64,000 bases of DNA from Lactiplantibacillus plantarum (GCF_014131735.1 NZ_CP039121.1:1054001-1118000), one strand, 5' to 3'. Shown: positions 29,978-39,093, counted from the stretch's first letter. The notes: generated by a model from the sequence alone, not told the origin. A program made the numbers and translations.

Positions 29978-31486
29978 ATGCAGTATGATTTGAACAAGAA
30001 GCGCGGGTCCAACGTTGCGATTGACCGTGAATTGGCTGGCAATATTGAAAACCCTAGCTTTGATGTAATTAACTATGCTATCAATCAACAACAGCAACGT
30101 ATTGACCGTTATAACATGTTGGAACACTACTATGAGGGTAATCAGCACATCTTAAGCCGAAATCTTGAGATGGCGGCTAAGTTGGATCGTGCAGATGAAA
30201 AGGTAATGACGAACCACGCCAAATACATTACTGACATGATTACCGGCTTTACAACTGGTAATCCGGTATCCATTTCACCGGCGAACGGCAAGGATATTAA
30301 AGCCATTACGGATGCTCAGGAGCAAATGGATATTGATTCGCATAATACGGAGATGGAGAAAGATTTAAGCGTGTTTGGGTGTGCCTATGAGCTGCTATAC
30401 ATCAAAAAGGTGTCAGACGCAACTACCGAGTTGGCAATTGAAAAAATTGATCCGCGCGGCTGTGTGCTGGTAACGGATGACACGTTGGATAAAAATCCGC
30501 TGTTTGGTATTTACTACGTGGAAAAGAAGGACCTGCTTGGTAATGCTAAGGGTTGTTTGATTACTGTCTATACGGCCCACTGGATTATTCAGTATCGAAC
30601 CAAGACAGGACGAGTGCTATCAGATGCTAATTTGGCAAGCAAATCTAAGGCCATTCAACATTATTTTAATGGTGTCCCACTTATTGAGTATCGTAATAAC
30701 GAAGAGCGTCAAGGTGATTTTGAGCAAACGATTAGCCTAATCAACGCCTATAACGAATTACAGTCAGACCGTATCACCGATAAAAAGAACTTCGTGGATG
30801 CCTTGCTGGTAGTCTATGGCTTTACCCTAGATGAGGGCGAGGACGGTGAAGGAGCTAACTTGAAGGACGGTATTCTAGAAGCGCCTGGTAAAGGCGACCA
30901 GGGTGCTAGCGTTGAATGGTTGACCAAGAGCTTTGACGAATCACAGCTACAAGTACTTGTTAAGTCGATTAAGGATGACATTCATCAAACGTCTTACGTC
31001 CCTAACATGAATGACGAAAACTTTGCAGGGACGATTAGCGGTGAAGCTATGAAATACAAGCTATTCGGTTTACTCCAATTGTTAGCGACTAAGCAGCGAT
31101 ACTTAACACGTGGAATTCGCCAGCGTCTACAACTGATGCAGAACATTTTAGCGTTTAAAGGCCAGTCAGTAGATGCCTCCGGAGCGACAATTAATATTGT
31201 TCCTGATATTCCAGTCAACATGGCGGATGTCATTAGCAATATCAAGAATGCTGAAGGTGTCATTCCGCAATTGGTATCACTCGGGTGGTTGCCTGGGACA
31301 AATGACCCACAAGAGTTAATTAAGATGCTGGATCAGGAAAAGGAGAAAGCACTCAAGCTACAGCAGAAAGCTATGGGCGGCGAGCCTGCCACAGATAACG
31401 AGGAGGTAACTGCGGATGATTCTGGCAACGTTTCAATTAAACAAAAAGCAGGTAGTGAGTTATCAGATAACGGGCCACGCGAATAG
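29978..31486 (+). CDS. Portal protein (SPP1 gp6-like)
   Basis: 502 residues, AGGAGGTG upstream. It starts with helices (YAINQQQQRIDRYNMLEHYYEG) and carries the YITDMITGFTTGNPVSIS block typical of SPP1-like portals. Dodecameric ring for DNA entry. The 3' end overlaps the Prp-like gene by 71 nt. Confidence 0.93.
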   Translation: MQYDLNKKRGSNVAIDRELAGNIENPSFDVINYAINQQQQRIDRYNMLEHYYEGNQHILSRNLEMAAKLDRADEKVMTNHAKYITDMITGFTTGNPVSISPANGKDIKAITDAQEQMDIDSHNTEMEKDLSVFGCAYELLYIKKVSDATTELAIEKIDPRGCVLVTDDTLDKNPLFGIYYVEKKDLLGNAKGCLITVYTAHWIIQYRTKTGRVLSDANLASKSKAIQHYFNGVPLIEYRNNEERQGDFEQTISLINAYNELQSDRITDKKNFVDALLVVYGFTLDEGEDGEGANLKDGILEAPGKGDQGASVEWLTKSFDESQLQVLVKSIKDDIHQTSYVPNMNDENFAGTISGEAMKYKLFGLLQLLATKQRYLTRGIRQRLQLMQNILAFKGQSVDASGATINIVPDIPVNMADVISNIKNAEGVIPQLVSLGWLPGTNDPQELIKMLDQEKEKALKLQQKAMGGEPATDNEEVTADDSGNVSIKQKAGSELSDNGPRE

Positions 31487-31712
31487 TGCTATTAAGGGCC
31501 ATGACCTAGTTTGTGCTGCTGTTTCGGTGCTCGGCCAAGCCATCACTAATGAGCTATCTAACGCCACTATTAAAGAAAATGGTGGCTTGTTTATTGGATT
31601 GATTGAGCCCAGTGCTGATAACAAAGTTCTGTGTGAGACCTTATTACACGGACTACAAGATATTTCAGCACAATATCCTCAGAATTTGCAAGTGGTGGTG
31701 AAGGGTAATTAA
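31416..31712 (+). CDS. prp: Prp-family cysteine protease, phage form
   Basis: 98 residues, GAGGAGGTAACTGCGG before the ATG. The Prp signature is clear: GHAN with His21 and GHDLVCAAVSVLGQ with Cys33. Host Prp trims ribosomal protein L27 at (K)LNLQFF-A. Two structural proteins of this operon begin with similar motifs (scaffold and tail tube), so this enzyme may mature them. Located between portal and minor head genes. Confidence 0.85.
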   Translation: MILATFQLNKKQVVSYQITGHANSAIKGHDLVCAAVSVLGQAITNELSNATIKENGGLFIGLIEPSADNKVLCETLLHGLQDISAQYPQNLQVVVKGN

Positions 31713-31719
31713 CTCAGAA

Positions 31720-31842
31720 TTGAATAAAATCATTAAAACGATTGGTGTATTTGTGATCGTGATAATTAAAATGCTTGGATTAGTTTCGCTTGGATGGAAG
31801 CCAATTACAGGCATTTTAATTTTGCTGTATTTGATTTTATAA
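31720..31842 (+). CDS. Small membrane peptide (40 aa)
   Basis: TTG start; AAGGGT lies about 14 nt upstream. Nearly all hydrophobic (VFVIVIIKMLG and GILILLYLIL), with two possible helices. Between prp and the minor head gene. Too small to classify; holin-like or accessory. Confidence 0.4.
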   Translation: MNKIIKTIGVFVIVIIKMLGLVSLGWKPITGILILLYLIL

Positions 31843-31858
31843 GCTCGGAGGTGTAGGA

Positions 31859-33544
31859 GTGGCGGATGACAAACGCAAGTTAAGTTACTGGCAACTGCGA
31901 GCCGTTCAGAGCGAACAGAAATCACATGATGCTGCAACCAAACAAGCGACTATCATTGCAAGGGCGTACATGCGTGCTCAGAACTATTTGACTGGTGAGG
32001 TATCACAGATATACAAACGATATTTTACGGACGGTAAAGCGACGGAGGCCGAGGCACAACAGATTTTAAACACCAATGTTAGTCCGACTGAGTTAGTAAC
32101 GTTACGGGCCCTGGCTGATAATGTCAGTGATAAGGAGTCAAAGAAGCAAGTGACTAACTACTTATCACAGATGGCAGCTAAGGGCCGTATTACCAGATTG
32201 GAAGAGCTCAAGGCTAAGAGCTACATTGCGGTGAAACAAGCGGCATCTGTTGAGATTGAGAAGTCCACGAACCTTTATACCAAGGTAATTCAAGAAGCAC
32301 TTGATCAGGCAACTAACGAGAGTATTATAGGTGGCTTTGATAAAGACGTCATTCTTCCGGGCGTGAGCGCTGATAGTCAGCCTAAAATGCACACTAGAAC
32401 TATCTTTGACCCTAAAACGGGTAAAGAGATGGTAACAGTTAAAGTGAACCCAGACGAACCAATAACACGGTTTAAAGAGTTGTCAGGGAAGTACGTTAAG
32501 GCTATATTAGATGCGCCGTTTAAAGGCAAGAACTACTCTAAACGGATTTGGCATAACACGGACCAACTAGCCGACCGACTCAGTGAACTATTCACGGCTC
32601 AGCAGATGAGTGGTATGCGTGAGCGTGACATGGTACAAGCTTTAGCTAAGGAGTTTGGAACTAGCAGTTACAATACGCGACGATTGATTAGAACAGAAGC
32701 CAACTACTTTCATAATCAAACGAAGCTCAATGAATGGAAACGACGCGGGGTTAAAAAGTACCAACTGGTTGCCGTGCTGGATATGCGGACTTCAAAAATC
32801 TGTCGTAGTATTGACGGCCGTGTATTTAACGTAGATGAAGCGGAAGTGAATGTTAATTTTCCGCCGTTACATCCATTTTGCCGAACTGTCGCAATCATCT
32901 ATTTGTCAGATAGCCAGTACATGATGCAACGGACAGCGAATGATCCAATTACTGGTGAAAAGCTCAAGCTGAAGCCGGATGCTACTTATCAGGATTGGCG
33001 CCAGGCAGTAATCTTAAAGCATGGTCCGCAGGCTTTCGATAGTTTAGATAATCGGGTTGGCAATCGTCGGTATGATACTACCCAGTATGATGAATACAAA
33101 CGGATTTTAGGTGGAGATAACGTACCCGAAACATTCGAAGATTTTCAAACGATGAAGTATAATGACAGTGATAGTTATCAGAACCTGTTGAAAGTAGCGC
33201 GCGAGGTTCGGCGCGAACAATTTGCGTTGAACAATGTACACAATTTTGGTGAAGTGCACGGTGTTCCGTATCAACAGGAAGCCAACTCAGTTTTTGACCG
33301 TTATGTCGATGGACAACTAGTTACACGAAGATATTATGGTAAGACAGGAAAGGCCCGGCTGGACATTGATTTTACCGACCATGGTAATGCTAAAATGCAC
33401 ACGATTGTGCCACACGCGCATCCCTGGTTACGCGTTACAAAGAAAAATGGCAAGATTGTTCCCCGGCGTGAAGAACCTGGGCGGAAATTAACGATTGCAG
33501 AAAGGATTGTGAATAAAGATGGTGGTAAGACGAGTAAAAGCTGA
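31859..33544 (+). CDS. Minor head protein (SPP1 gp7-like) with toxin-like C-terminus
   Basis: 561 residues, GTG start. The central part is the head morphogenesis domain (LIRTEANYFHNQTKLNEW, then MRTSKICRSIDGRVF and FPPLHPFCRTVA). After about residue 440 a separate domain follows, with VTRRYYGKTGKARLDIDFTD and IVPHAHPWLRV. This pattern resembles C-terminal domains of polymorphic toxins with conserved His residues. A small gene overlaps its end, as immunity genes do. The toxin idea is inference. Confidence 0.85.
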   Translation: MADDKRKLSYWQLRAVQSEQKSHDAATKQATIIARAYMRAQNYLTGEVSQIYKRYFTDGKATEAEAQQILNTNVSPTELVTLRALADNVSDKESKKQVTNYLSQMAAKGRITRLEELKAKSYIAVKQAASVEIEKSTNLYTKVIQEALDQATNESIIGGFDKDVILPGVSADSQPKMHTRTIFDPKTGKEMVTVKVNPDEPITRFKELSGKYVKAILDAPFKGKNYSKRIWHNTDQLADRLSELFTAQQMSGMRERDMVQALAKEFGTSSYNTRRLIRTEANYFHNQTKLNEWKRRGVKKYQLVAVLDMRTSKICRSIDGRVFNVDEAEVNVNFPPLHPFCRTVAIIYLSDSQYMMQRTANDPITGEKLKLKPDATYQDWRQAVILKHGPQAFDSLDNRVGNRRYDTTQYDEYKRILGGDNVPETFEDFQTMKYNDSDSYQNLLKVAREVRREQFALNNVHNFGEVHGVPYQQEANSVFDRYVDGQLVTRRYYGKTGKARLDIDFTDHGNAKMHTIVPHAHPWLRVTKKNGKIVPRREEPGRKLTIAERIVNKDGGKTSKS

Positions 33545-33797
33545 TTCGGATCACTTAGAGTCTTTGGAGCAACTTCGATTTGCGTTAGATGTTCGTATGG
33601 AGGTTCAAATCAAAATCAATGATGTTGAGTGGTACATTGGCTTTGACAGTGAGGGCAAACGTATCATTTCTAAAGATAATGGTGATTTTGATTATCACTT
33701 CAAAGATACTGACGACGTTGATGAGATTCTTGATTATGTAATTGATGGCAAGAAAATCCGTGACCAATGGCAAGATATCGTTATTGTTGCAATGTAG
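33519..33797 (+). CDS. Small acidic protein overlapping the minor head gene (92 aa)
   Basis: ATG 33519 lies inside the end of the minor head gene (26-nt overlap), with AAAGGATTG upstream. The protein is acidic (INDVEWYIGFDSEGKRIISK, then FKDTDDVDEILDYVIDGKKI) and resembles small partner proteins found next to polymorphic-toxin-type genes. A terminator follows it. Candidate immunity partner of the preceding C-terminal domain. Confidence 0.6.
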   Translation: MVVRRVKADSDHLESLEQLRFALDVRMEVQIKINDVEWYIGFDSEGKRIISKDNGDFDYHFKDTDDVDEILDYVIDGKKIRDQWQDIVIVAM

Positions 33798-33799
33798 GG

Positions 33800-33829
33800 C
33801 GTTCAATCATTTTGATTGGGCGTTTTTTA
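33800..33829 (+). terminator. Terminator after the minor head/partner pair
   Basis: CGTTCAATC and GATTGGGCG (two wobbles) with an ATTT-type loop, then TTTTTT. It divides the late operon. Confidence 0.75.
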
Positions 33830-33848
33830 GTACGACGAGGAGAACACG

Positions 33849-34055
33849 ATGAGTAAAGATAATTCGGATTTAATGCGTTACACCGAGATGGCAATGAAGG
33901 GCTTGACGTTTGACGCTGACACGGAGCAAGGCTTTAAGCTCATGACGGATGCATTTCTAACATGTTATGAGGAAGCACTTAATAAAGGATATGATCAAGT
34001 AACAGCAATACAAACCGCCACGATGATCCTTTCGACAATGTTCCATCAGGATTAG
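33849..34055 (+). CDS. Small late phage protein (68 aa)
   Basis: GAGGAGAACACG upstream. Helical (MRYTEMAMKGLTFDADTEQG, then AIQTATMILSTMFHQD). Not recognised. Confidence 0.65.
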   Translation: MSKDNSDLMRYTEMAMKGLTFDADTEQGFKLMTDAFLTCYEEALNKGYDQVTAIQTATMILSTMFHQD

Positions 34056-34164
34056 CATGGATGACCTGAGCACGTCTCTAAACTACTCAAACTAAATAGC
34101 ATGCGTGGGTCTGATAATGACGCCACGGTCAATTTAGCACAATGTGTGGGGCTCTTAGAGTAAT

Positions 34165-34182
34165 GCACGGGGTGCTTTTTTT
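34165..34182 (+). terminator. Possible short terminator before scaffold
   Basis: GCAC-GGG-GTGC followed by seven Ts. The stem is short, so termination may be partial. The 34056-34227 gap has no gene and repeats TGCGTGGG at two places. Confidence 0.45.
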
Positions 34183-34227
34183 GTGGCCTGAGTTATCGGA
34201 AATGCGTGGGCGTGGAGGAATTTAATT

Positions 34228-34905
34228 ATGAAAAAGCTACTCAAACTAAAGATGAATTTACAGATGTTTGCTGACGGTGATAATGGAACTGGCGGGGATG
34301 AAGGTAGCAATCAGACGGCTGATAGCACGCCTAACACAATCGACGCCAATCAAAATAGCAACAATGACGACTCTGACCAAGACAATCAGGCAGATACGCC
34401 GTTTAAATCGTTTGCTAGTGAAAAGGACTGGCAATCAAGTGTTGATAAGCTGATTGCTTCGGCAATTAAAACACATGATGAAAAACAGGCTAGTGAAGCT
34501 CAGCAGCAAAAAGATTACGACAAGATGACTGACCTGGAAAAGGCCAACTATGATAAAGACCAATTAACCAAGCAACTTGCTGAATCACAGCGTCATGGAA
34601 CTATTGTTGAAAATAAAGCCAAAGTGACGGCTCGACTGGGTGCAGACGATTTGCCGACAGCACTGATTGCGGCTTTTGGTGATGATGTTTTAGCAGATGA
34701 TAAAGGCATTGAAGCGGCTTACACTGCAATCAGCAAGGCATTTACAGAGAGTTTACAGCAAGCAATCGATAAGCGAATCGCAAGCAGTGGGACCACATTG
34801 CCGGGTGCTGATACATCCGCAAATAAATCTGAAGGTGCAACAGCAGCTGAAAAATTAAATAACTCGCAAAAGCCAGCAAAGTCCAGTTTATGGGCGACAA
34901 AATAG
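34228..34905 (+). CDS. Capsid scaffold protein (DUF4355/GP20-like)
   Basis: 225 residues, GGAGGAATTTAATT before the ATG. Asp/Asn/Gln-rich N-terminal region, then a charged coiled-coil and an SSLWATK end, as in Firmicute phage scaffolds. The first residues, LKLKMNLQMFADG, match the Prp cleavage motif of L27 (LNLQFF-A), so removal of about 14 residues by the phage Prp is likely. It guides capsid assembly. Confidence 0.82.
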   Translation: MKKLLKLKMNLQMFADGDNGTGGDEGSNQTADSTPNTIDANQNSNNDDSDQDNQADTPFKSFASEKDWQSSVDKLIASAIKTHDEKQASEAQQQKDYDKMTDLEKANYDKDQLTKQLAESQRHGTIVENKAKVTARLGADDLPTALIAAFGDDVLADDKGIEAAYTAISKAFTESLQQAIDKRIASSGTTLPGADTSANKSEGATAAEKLNNSQKPAKSSLWATK

Positions 34906-34919
34906 GGAGGTACTAGATT

Positions 34920-35270
34920 ATGGCTTATGTATTTGATAAAGGAACAGTAGAACAAAAGAATTTCATGGCATCTGAAAAGTTCGTATCATTCTCACGGCAG
35001 GTTGATGACACCAGTTACGCGGTGAAGACGGATGCTTTTGGACATAAAGTTATTCCAGCCGGCACGATTTATCCAACTAATGACGCTAAGGCGGAAGGAA
35101 TCACGATTAACGAAGTGGACGTTACACGTGGCCCTCAAATGGTTGGCGTGATTGTTGAAGGCTATTTATTTGGCCAACGCTTACCAGTGGCGCCAACAGC
35201 TGAGGCTATCACGGCATTAAAGAAGATTACTTTCACTGATACGGACGCCGCCGCCAAATCACAAGCCTAA
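34920..35270 (+). CDS. Head decoration / capsid-associated protein (116 aa)
   Basis: AGGGAGGTACTAGATT before the ATG. Small beta-rich protein directly between scaffold and major capsid, with VIPAGTIYPTNDAKAEG and RGPQMVGVIVEGYLFGQRL. The pattern recalls lambda gpD-like stabilising proteins. The assignment rests mainly on position. Confidence 0.65.
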   Translation: MAYVFDKGTVEQKNFMASEKFVSFSRQVDDTSYAVKTDAFGHKVIPAGTIYPTNDAKAEGITINEVDVTRGPQMVGVIVEGYLFGQRLPVAPTAEAITALKKITFTDTDAAAKSQA

Positions 35271-35289
35271 TTAAAGGAGGAGAAAACAA

Positions 35290-36312
35290 ATGGCTCAAAT
35301 TTCAGATTTATTCACGCAACATGATTTAATCGATTTTTCATTGAATCGGCAGTATCCAGCGATGCAAGGTGATGAACTATTCCCAGCAATCAAAGTCAAC
35401 TCACTAACTGTTGATATCTTGAAACGTCAAAATCGAATTCCAGTGATTGCATCCTATGCGGCTTTTGATAGTGAAGCCGAAATTGGCAGTCGGTCTGCCT
35501 CGGGCGCTGCCATCGAACTGGCTTTGATTAAGCGCAAGATGCAGATTAAAGAAAAAGATTTGTATGCGATGCTCAATCCGCGGACGCCTGCAGAAGCTAG
35601 CTACTTGCAACAACACGTTTATAACGACTTTGATGTGCTCAATCAAGGCGTTTTAGCACGAATTGAAAAGACCGCTATGGACGTTTTAGCAACAGGTAAG
35701 ACTATTTTGCCAGATGAAAGTGGTAAACTTGCTGTCCAACTTGATTATCAAGTTCCGACTGAACATCAGGAAGCTTTGACTGGAGCTGCTACATGGGATA
35801 ACGGCGACGCGGATATCCTTGGTGATATTACGCGCTGGTGCGATAAGATGGATATTACACCAACCCGGGCGCTAACTAGTCGGAAGATTTATCGACTGAT
35901 TACGACTAATACCAAAGTTCTACAAGCCGTGTATGGTAACTCTACTCGGGCACTTGGACAAGCCGACTTTGACACCTTCATGCAGGCACAAGGTTTACCA
36001 ATTTTTCGGACTTATGATCAAAAATATACCCAAGTCGGAAAAGATGGCAAGATTACCAAGAGTCGTTACTTCCCAGAAAATCGACTTGTCTTAATGAACG
36101 ATGACCCGATTGGTAATAAAGTGTTTGGACCAACTCCAGAAGAGTTAGCACAATTCAGTGGCCCAGCGCAAATTAACGCTGTGGGTAATGTTTACGATAT
36201 GATTTATACCGAAACTAATGATCCAATTGGGACTTGGGAAAAAGCCTCAGCAGTTGCGCTTCCAGCGTTTGCCGCGGCGGATGAGGTATTTCAAGCTCAG
36301 GTTTTAGCCTAG
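35290..36312 (+). CDS. Major capsid protein (phage major capsid E type)
   Basis: 340 residues, AAAGGAGGAG upstream. The family E pattern includes an IPVIASYAAFDSEAEIGSR segment near 50-70, RKIYRLITTN near 198, and the C-terminal PENRLVLMND and EKASAVALPAFAAADEVFQA. It is the main shell protein. It has no Prp motif at its start. Confidence 0.9.
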   Translation: MAQISDLFTQHDLIDFSLNRQYPAMQGDELFPAIKVNSLTVDILKRQNRIPVIASYAAFDSEAEIGSRSASGAAIELALIKRKMQIKEKDLYAMLNPRTPAEASYLQQHVYNDFDVLNQGVLARIEKTAMDVLATGKTILPDESGKLAVQLDYQVPTEHQEALTGAATWDNGDADILGDITRWCDKMDITPTRALTSRKIYRLITTNTKVLQAVYGNSTRALGQADFDTFMQAQGLPIFRTYDQKYTQVGKDGKITKSRYFPENRLVLMNDDPIGNKVFGPTPEELAQFSGPAQINAVGNVYDMIYTETNDPIGTWEKASAVALPAFAAADEVFQAQVLA

Positions 36313-36324
36313 AGGTGATTGAGA

Positions 36325-36501
36325 ATGAAGGTTCGCGTTAAAGATTACCCAATTCGGTATAAAGATACTCGGTATAAAAAAGGTGATGAGCTCAGCATTA
36401 CGCAAGACGCGTTCAATGATGAGCTTTTTGTTTGTCTTGATAAGCAGAAGGACGAGAAAACTGCCGATAATGCTCAGTTAGAAACAGACGACGAAGAATA
36501 G
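36325..36501 (+). CDS. Small late protein (58 aa)
   Basis: ATG 36325 has AGAGGTGATTGAGA before it. It begins MKVRVKDYPIRYKDTRYKKG and ends in a Lys/Glu/Asp-rich tail. Such proteins lie between capsid and connector genes in related phages. Function unknown. Confidence 0.65.
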   Translation: MKVRVKDYPIRYKDTRYKKGDELSITQDAFNDELFVCLDKQKDEKTADNAQLETDDEE

Positions 36502-36512
36502 AGGATGATCGT

Positions 36513-36845
36513 ATGGCTAAACCAAGCCCACCAGATAAGGAGGGACAATTGACAAGACTATATACGCGATTAGGTGTTGAGAAAGACACACCGGATGCTG
36601 CGGTGGTTGATGACATCTTTGATGACGCTGTTCAAACGTGCTTGGATTATACCCGGTCTTCACTCTCGACACCGATTCTAATTCAGGCAAAACGGCTTGC
36701 CATTATCATGTACAACGAGCAAGGAACAGAAGGCGAAGCATCGAGGTCAGAAGGCGGCGTTTCTCAATCGTTTGAACTGGGACTACCTAACATAATTAAA
36801 ACCGCGCTAGCACCTTACCGAGTCGCGAAAACGAGGCGATTCTAA
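36513..36845 (+). CDS. Head-tail connector (SPP1 gp15-like)
   Basis: 110 residues. LYTRLGVEKDTPDAAVVDDIFDDA-type acidic start, CLDYTRSSL, and AKRLAIIMYNEQG fit the gp6/gp15 head-tail adaptor family. Stop and next start share one base (TAATG). Confidence 0.82.
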   Translation: MAKPSPPDKEGQLTRLYTRLGVEKDTPDAAVVDDIFDDAVQTCLDYTRSSLSTPILIQAKRLAIIMYNEQGTEGEASRSEGGVSQSFELGLPNIIKTALAPYRVAKTRRF

Positions 36846-37192
36846 TGCGCCTTAGACCAACAGACCTGACAACTGTTTATTTACGACAACAACAATCAGG
36901 TCACGATGATGAAGGTAATGTCATTACGGCGGGATGGAGCAATCCAATTGCAGTGAGGATGAACATTCAAGCTGCTGGCGGTTCAGTGAATGCGCAAATC
37001 TGGGGCAAAGACCTTAAGTACATTAAATCTGGTAAGTATCAAGGTAATCAGATCAATGAAGGTCAACAAGAAAATTGGGGTGTTTGTGTCAATGTTACTA
37101 AAGATAGCGAGCCAGATTACGTTATCAATTCGATACAAACATTCAGCACCCATAAAAATATCACTTTAGAGCAACGTAAACGAGGCGAATAG
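36845..37192 (+). CDS. Head closure protein (SPP1 gp16-like)
   Basis: 115 residues, beta-rich, with VIPAV-like strands (NPIAVRMNIQAAGG, YVINSIQTFSTHKNITLEQR). Size and order between adaptor and HK97-gp10-like genes fit head completion proteins. Confidence 0.75.
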   Translation: MRLRPTDLTTVYLRQQQSGHDDEGNVITAGWSNPIAVRMNIQAAGGSVNAQIWGKDLKYIKSGKYQGNQINEGQQENWGVCVNVTKDSEPDYVINSIQTFSTHKNITLEQRKRGE

Positions 37193-37193
37193 G

Positions 37194-37745
37194 ATGGCTA
37201 AAGTTGAATGGCGTGGCAGTGATAAGCTGAAAGCTCAGCTCAAAAAAATGCCCAGTGTGGTTCACGATGCCATCTGGGATGCTACTTTTGATGTTGTTGA
37301 GAAAGCAGAGGGCTATGCAGTCAAAGAACTTCAATCCAGCGTTAAGTATGGAAATGGTGAGTTAGCTCGAAGTATTAAATATGAGGTTGTCGATAGTGAT
37401 GGCAAGATTGTCGGTCGTGTCTGGTCCGATGACCCAGTAGCGCTATTTCGTGAGCTCGGTACTGGACGAGTGGGTGAGGAGTCGCAAAAAGATTTACCCG
37501 ATGGATTTACACCAGTGTACAGGCAAACGCCTTGGTTCATTCCTGCTGATGACGTTGATACTGACCTGAGTGAACTGTATGGTATGCCTAAAATCGAAAT
37601 CGACGGACACACATTCTATCGGACAAGCGGTCAACCCGCCCGCCAGTTTTTAACCCCCGCCGTCAAACAAGCCAGTCGTGAGGCACCAGAGATGATTAAG
37701 CAGAGTGTGGAGGCCGCACTCCATAACAAATTAGGGGGTAGTTGA
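37194..37745 (+). CDS. HK97 gp10-like tail/neck protein
   Basis: 183 residues. It starts VEWRGSDKLKAQLKKMP, has GELARSIKYEV and LFRELGTGRVG in the centre, and ends with RQFLTPAVKQASREAPEMIK. These are the typical gp10 features. Acts at the head-tail joint. Confidence 0.85.
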   Translation: MAKVEWRGSDKLKAQLKKMPSVVHDAIWDATFDVVEKAEGYAVKELQSSVKYGNGELARSIKYEVVDSDGKIVGRVWSDDPVALFRELGTGRVGEESQKDLPDGFTPVYRQTPWFIPADDVDTDLSELYGMPKIEIDGHTFYRTSGQPARQFLTPAVKQASREAPEMIKQSVEAALHNKLGGS

Positions 37746-38110
37746 TGGTAATTATTAATGTGAAGTCAGTAGTGTATCAAGCACTAACGGCTATACCGGA
37801 AATTAAACAGGTCTCAACCACGTACCCAGATAATTTAACGGTGTTCCCAATCGCTGTATACAACACGGCACATAAAGCCTATTTTCGTGATGCTAATCAG
37901 CAAGAGTTGCAAACGGAATGGACGATCACAATTGACCTCTTCTTAAAAGAAGGTAGCACAACGGCAATCACGAATAAGCTCATGTCATCATTTGGTGATA
38001 TGGGCTTTTCAAGCGATGTTGGTGATAGCAATTTAGCGGGTGTGAATCGCACTGTATTACGATTTACTGGTGTTGTTGATAACACTAGTCACCGCGTATT
38101 TGAAAGTTGA
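37745..38110 (+). CDS. Tail completion protein (SPP1 gp17-like)
   Basis: 121 residues from ATG 37745, overlapping the stop of the previous gene by one base, with GGGGG six nt upstream. Strand and helix pattern with LFLKEGSTTAITNKLMSSF. Position matches tail-to-head joining proteins. Confidence 0.75.
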   Translation: MVIINVKSVVYQALTAIPEIKQVSTTYPDNLTVFPIAVYNTAHKAYFRDANQQELQTEWTITIDLFLKEGSTTAITNKLMSSFGDMGFSSDVGDSNLAGVNRTVLRFTGVVDNTSHRVFES

Positions 38111-38124
38111 AAGGATGATTGAAA

Positions 38125-38595
38125 TTGAAAAAGAATTTAACAGTATTTGATTTACAACGATTTGCTGCAGACGCTAGTGCCGGGCTTGCCGGAACAGGGA
38201 CCAAGCTTGAAATGTCAGTGGATGGCACTAAGTTTGATGAAATTGGCGGTATTAAGACCGTTCCTGACATGGGTTCAGACCCAGAAAATATTGATGTGAC
38301 TGATTTATCAGATACGAAAAAGAAGTCAGTTCCTGGGATTGAAAATACATCAACGTTAGCTTTTACCTTTGTGTACAAGGGCAGCAACTTTGCAACGGCT
38401 TTAACGCACAATGGTGACAATAAGCAATATAAATGGAAGGTCACTTATCCTGATGGGATGACAGCTTCTTTCACTGGCTCATATACCGTCAAAATGGGTA
38501 ACGTTGCTGTCAACGGAGCACTTGAATACACGATTTCGATTATCGTATCGGACGGACCGGACTTTGCAACGGCCAGTAGTAGCGCCGGAGCTTAG
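38125..38595 (+). CDS. Major tail (tube) protein with Prp-like N-terminal motif
   Basis: 156 residues. The TTG at 38125 is preferred, AAAGGA being 9 nt upstream. The beta-rich body (KLEMSVDGTKFDEIGGIKTV..STLAFTFVYKG..YTISIIVSDG) fits siphovirus tube proteins. The first residues, LTVFDLQRFAAD, resemble the Prp recognition motif, so N-terminal trimming is possible. Confidence 0.82.
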   Translation: MKKNLTVFDLQRFAADASAGLAGTGTKLEMSVDGTKFDEIGGIKTVPDMGSDPENIDVTDLSDTKKKSVPGIENTSTLAFTFVYKGSNFATALTHNGDNKQYKWKVTYPDGMTASFTGSYTVKMGNVAVNGALEYTISIIVSDGPDFATASSSAGA

Positions 38596-38694
38596 AACCG
38601 TCACATTTTATCCAGATAATAATTAACTTGAGTAAGAGACGAGTAGGCCAGCAGGCTGATATGAGACGAATAATAAAAATGGAGGAACTACGTT

Positions 38695-39093
38695 ATGACA
38701 GTAAAGAAAGCAACTAAGAAGTTTGAAATGGGTGGATTACAACTTGAATTAAAGTTAACAGGCCGTGATATTTTGAATATTGAAAAACGCTTGGGTAAAT
38801 CTATGATGTCGCTCTTTATGAGTGCGGATGGCGGAATGAAATTGCCACCATTGAATGAAATGCTTATCGTATTGCAAGGTTCGAACCAAACTCACGGCGT
38901 TACTGATAACGACATTTTTGCTGCCTTTGAAAAATATTTTGATGAAGGTCATGCCCCAATGGATTTATTTACAGTGCTAACAGACTTATTCCAGGAATCT
39001 GGTTTTTTCGGCAAGACAGCTTCGGCTTCGAAGACGAATACGGAATCGGAAGTCACTCTGGACAACGAACCAACGACCGAGACGACACTTTAA
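38695..39093 (+). CDS. Tail assembly chaperone G
   Basis: 132 residues, TGGAGGAACTACGTT upstream. It begins MTVKKATKKFEMGGLQLELK and has an LTGRDILNIEKRLG helix. It works with the frameshifted GT product to organise the tape measure during tail assembly. A slippery TTTTTTC lies at codons 103-105. Confidence 0.85.
   Translation: MTVKKATKKFEMGGLQLELKLTGRDILNIEKRLGKSMMSLFMSADGGMKLPPLNEMLIVLQGSNQTHGVTDNDIFAAFEKYFDEGHAPMDLFTVLTDLFQESGFFGKTASASKTNTESEVTLDNEPTTETTL
39003..39009 (+). promoter_or_regulatory. Slippery heptamer for -1 frameshift (T TTT TTC)
   Basis: In the G frame it reads GGT TTT TTC. The -1 frame is open from here through the downstream T ORF, with no stop. This is the canonical X-XXY-YYZ form. 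Confidence 0.85.
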
